From Methanomassiliicoccales archaeon (GTDB taxonomy: Archaea; Thermoplasmatota; Thermoplasmata; Methanomassiliicoccales; UBA472), in NCBI GenBank assembly GCA_028679935.1, contig JAJRAL010000056.1, positions 1 through 7,770 of the forward strand: a stretch of DNA of 7,770 bases. The letters run 5' to 3'. The notes under the pieces were generated by a model. The model was not told the DNA's origin. It saw only the letters and a program-made list of their open reading frames with translations, and searched no databases. Of the stretch, positions 6,351 through 7,770 are shown in pieces; the stretch's first letter is position 1, and each line of letters opens with the position of its first letter. Position numbers and translations under genes: made by a program.

Positions 6351-6356
6351 ACCGGC

Positions 6357-7770
6357 GTGAAGACGAACATCGAGATCGCGCAAGAAGTGAGGTGCCAGCC
6401 GATAGGCAAGATAGCGGATGGGCTGTCGTTGACGGCCGATGATATCCAGCTGTACGGTAGATACACCGCCAAGGTTCCACTTGATGTGCTCCGAAGATTC
6501 GACGGCGAGAAGAATGGCAGGCTGGTCGTCATGAGCGCGATCACACCGACCCCGGCAGGCGAGGGCAAGACCGTCAGCACCATCGGCCTGGTGGAGGGAC
6601 TGGGCAAGCTCAAGCTCAGCGTCATCGGCTGCCTGCGGCAGCCATCCCTCGGCCCCGTCTTCGGCGTCAAGGGCGGCGCAACTGGAGGCGGGAGGTCGCA
6701 GGTCTACCCGATGTGGGACATCGATCTTCACTTCACCGGGGACATTCACGCGGTCGGGGCGGCGCACAACCTGCTCTCGGCCATCATAGAGAATCACATC
6801 GAACGAAAGAACGAGCTCAACATCGATCCGACAAGGATCCTCTGGAGGAAGGCGCTGGATATGAACTGCCGCGAGCTCAGGCACATCGTTGTGGGCCTCG
6901 GCGGGAAAGGGGAAGGGGGCGTGCCACACGAGAGCGGCTTCATCATCACGTCCGCCTCGGAGATCTCTGCGATCCTAGCCCTGACGACCTCGCTCGAGGA
7001 CCTGAAGAGGCGGCTTTCGAGGATGATCGTCGCCTTCACCTACGATAAGAAGCCGGTGACCGCGGGGCAGCTCGGCTGCGTCGGCGCGATGGCCCTTCTG
7101 CTCAAGGACGCCATCAAGCCGAACCTCGTCCAGACGCTCGAGGGGCAACCATTCTTCATCCACGGCTTCCCGTTCGCGAACATCGCCCACGGCAACAACT
7201 CGATAATCGCGACGAGCTACGCGCTGAAGATGGCCGACTACGTGGTGACCGAGGCGGGCTTCGCCACCGACCTCGGGATGGAGAAGTGCTTCGACATCGT
7301 CTGCCGCGGCAGCGGTCTGAGGCCAGATTGTGTCGTCCTCGTCGCCTCGATACGCGCGCTGAAGATGCACGGCGGGTGTCCCAAGGAGAAGTGCGAGATC
7401 AAGAACATCGACGCGCTGCACGCCGGATTCGCCAACCTGGACAAGCACATCGAGAACGTGCGCAAGTTCGGCGTCCCCCTAGTGGTCGCGGTGAACCACT
7501 TCCCCACCGACACGATGGAGGAAGTGGACGTGGTGACGGCGCACTGCAAGGAGATGGGTGTAAGGTCAGCCGTCTCCCTGGTTTTCGACAAGGGAGGCGA
7601 GGGCGGAGTGGCGCTCGCCAATCAGGTCATCGAGGCGATCGAGAAGGACAAGAACGAGTTCCACTTCCTCTACGACCTCGATACCGACATCACGCACAAG
7701 ATCGAGACCATCGCCAGGGAGCTGTACGGCGCCAAAGGTGTCAAGTTCCACGACGAGGCGGAGAAGGACA
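6357..7770 (+). CDS. fhs: Formate-tetrahydrofolate ligase, 3'-truncated by window end
   Basis: Formyl-THF synthetase joins formate to THF with ATP to give 10-formyl-THF. The frame starts at GTG 6357 and stays open to the last base, giving 471 codons, compared with about 555 for the complete enzyme; the last 80-90 residues lie outside. Landmarks: N-terminal IEIAQE; LYGRYTAKV at 32-40; P-loop TPTPAGEGKT at 63-72; CLRQPSLGPVFGVKGGATGGG at 92-112; LHFTGDIHAV at 124-133; then KPVTAGQLG, DAIKPNLVQTLEG, GFPFANIAHGNNSI, DYVVTEAGFATDLG, RALKMHGG, NLDKHIENV, FGVPLVVAVNHFPTD and KGGEGG, all in the order seen in Moorella-type FTHFS. Two positions differ from the common bacterial form: Gln instead of Glu in LREPSLGP, and Trp instead of Glu in PMEDINLH. 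It is divergent from folD and probably co-regulated with it. Confidence 0.97.
   Translation, partial: MKTNIEIAQEVRCQPIGKIADGLSLTADDIQLYGRYTAKVPLDVLRRFDGEKNGRLVVMSAITPTPAGEGKTVSTIGLVEGLGKLKLSVIGCLRQPSLGPVFGVKGGATGGGRSQVYPMWDIDLHFTGDIHAVGAAHNLLSAIIENHIERKNELNIDPTRILWRKALDMNCRELRHIVVGLGGKGEGGVPHESGFIITSASEISAILALTTSLEDLKRRLSRMIVAFTYDKKPVTAGQLGCVGAMALLLKDAIKPNLVQTLEGQPFFIHGFPFANIAHGNNSIIATSYALKMADYVVTEAGFATDLGMEKCFDIVCRGSGLRPDCVVLVASIRALKMHGGCPKEKCEIKNIDALHAGFANLDKHIENVRKFGVPLVVAVNHFPTDTMEEVDVVTAHCKEMGVRSAVSLVFDKGGEGGVALANQVIEAIEKDKNEFHFLYDLDTDITHKIETIARELYGAKGVKFHDEAEKD

Noticed and set aside
6207..6929. 240-codon open frame on the minus strand across fhs
   Set aside because: It lies opposite strongly conserved fhs coding sequence. 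Its composition (Pro/Arg/Asp-rich, no motif) is what the antisense of a GC-rich gene gives.
6975..7448. 157-codon minus-strand open frame in fhs
   Set aside because: It is a shadow of the continuous fhs reading frame; low-complexity Val/Glu/Arg content and no family features.

Overview
The window reads as a piece of a GC-rich archaeal chromosome, probably Thermoplasmatota or a related euryarchaeal lineage. This is inferred from TATA-like boxes placed about 25 bases ahead of the expected transcription starts (for example TTTATA at 6298-6303), short leaders with purine-rich ribosome binding sites, heavy AGG/AGA arginine use, and the protein types. No rRNA, tRNA, CRISPR array, insertion sequence or integrase is visible. 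Both ends cut through genes.

Left part (1-3147, + strand): three tightly packed genes in one orientation. First is the C-terminal two thirds or so of a large STAND/AAA-type signalling ATPase with a winged-helix region and a long TPR-like helical array. After 42 bases comes a 70-residue orphan protein, and then, with essentially no gap, a compact calpain-family (C2, papain-fold) cysteine protease with a visible Cys/His dyad and an Asp where calpains have Asn. ATPase sensor plus small partner plus protease is an arrangement that suggests a regulated proteolytic response, possibly a conflict, stress or cell-death system. This is the most interesting part of the window, but its function is inferred from architecture only. 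The protease gene is visibly poorer in GC than the right-hand genes.

Middle part (3164-5172, - strand): a two-gene ABC-2 exporter operon. The ATPase gene lies upstream of the permease gene, and they are coupled by a 4-base ATGA overlap. The permease tail converges on the protease gene with only 16 bases between stop codons. The ATPase has no ordinary start codon where its first beta strand should begin, although a strong ribosome binding site lies there.

Right part (5261-7770): a divergent pair for tetrahydrofolate one-carbon metabolism. folD (bifunctional methylene-THF dehydrogenase / methenyl-THF cyclohydrolase) is on the - strand, and fhs (formate-THF ligase, cut off by the window end) is on the + strand. 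They share a 181-base intergenic region with a clear TATA box for fhs. Together the two enzymes link formate, 10-formyl-THF and methylene-THF, so the organism appears to use folate-type C1 carriers.
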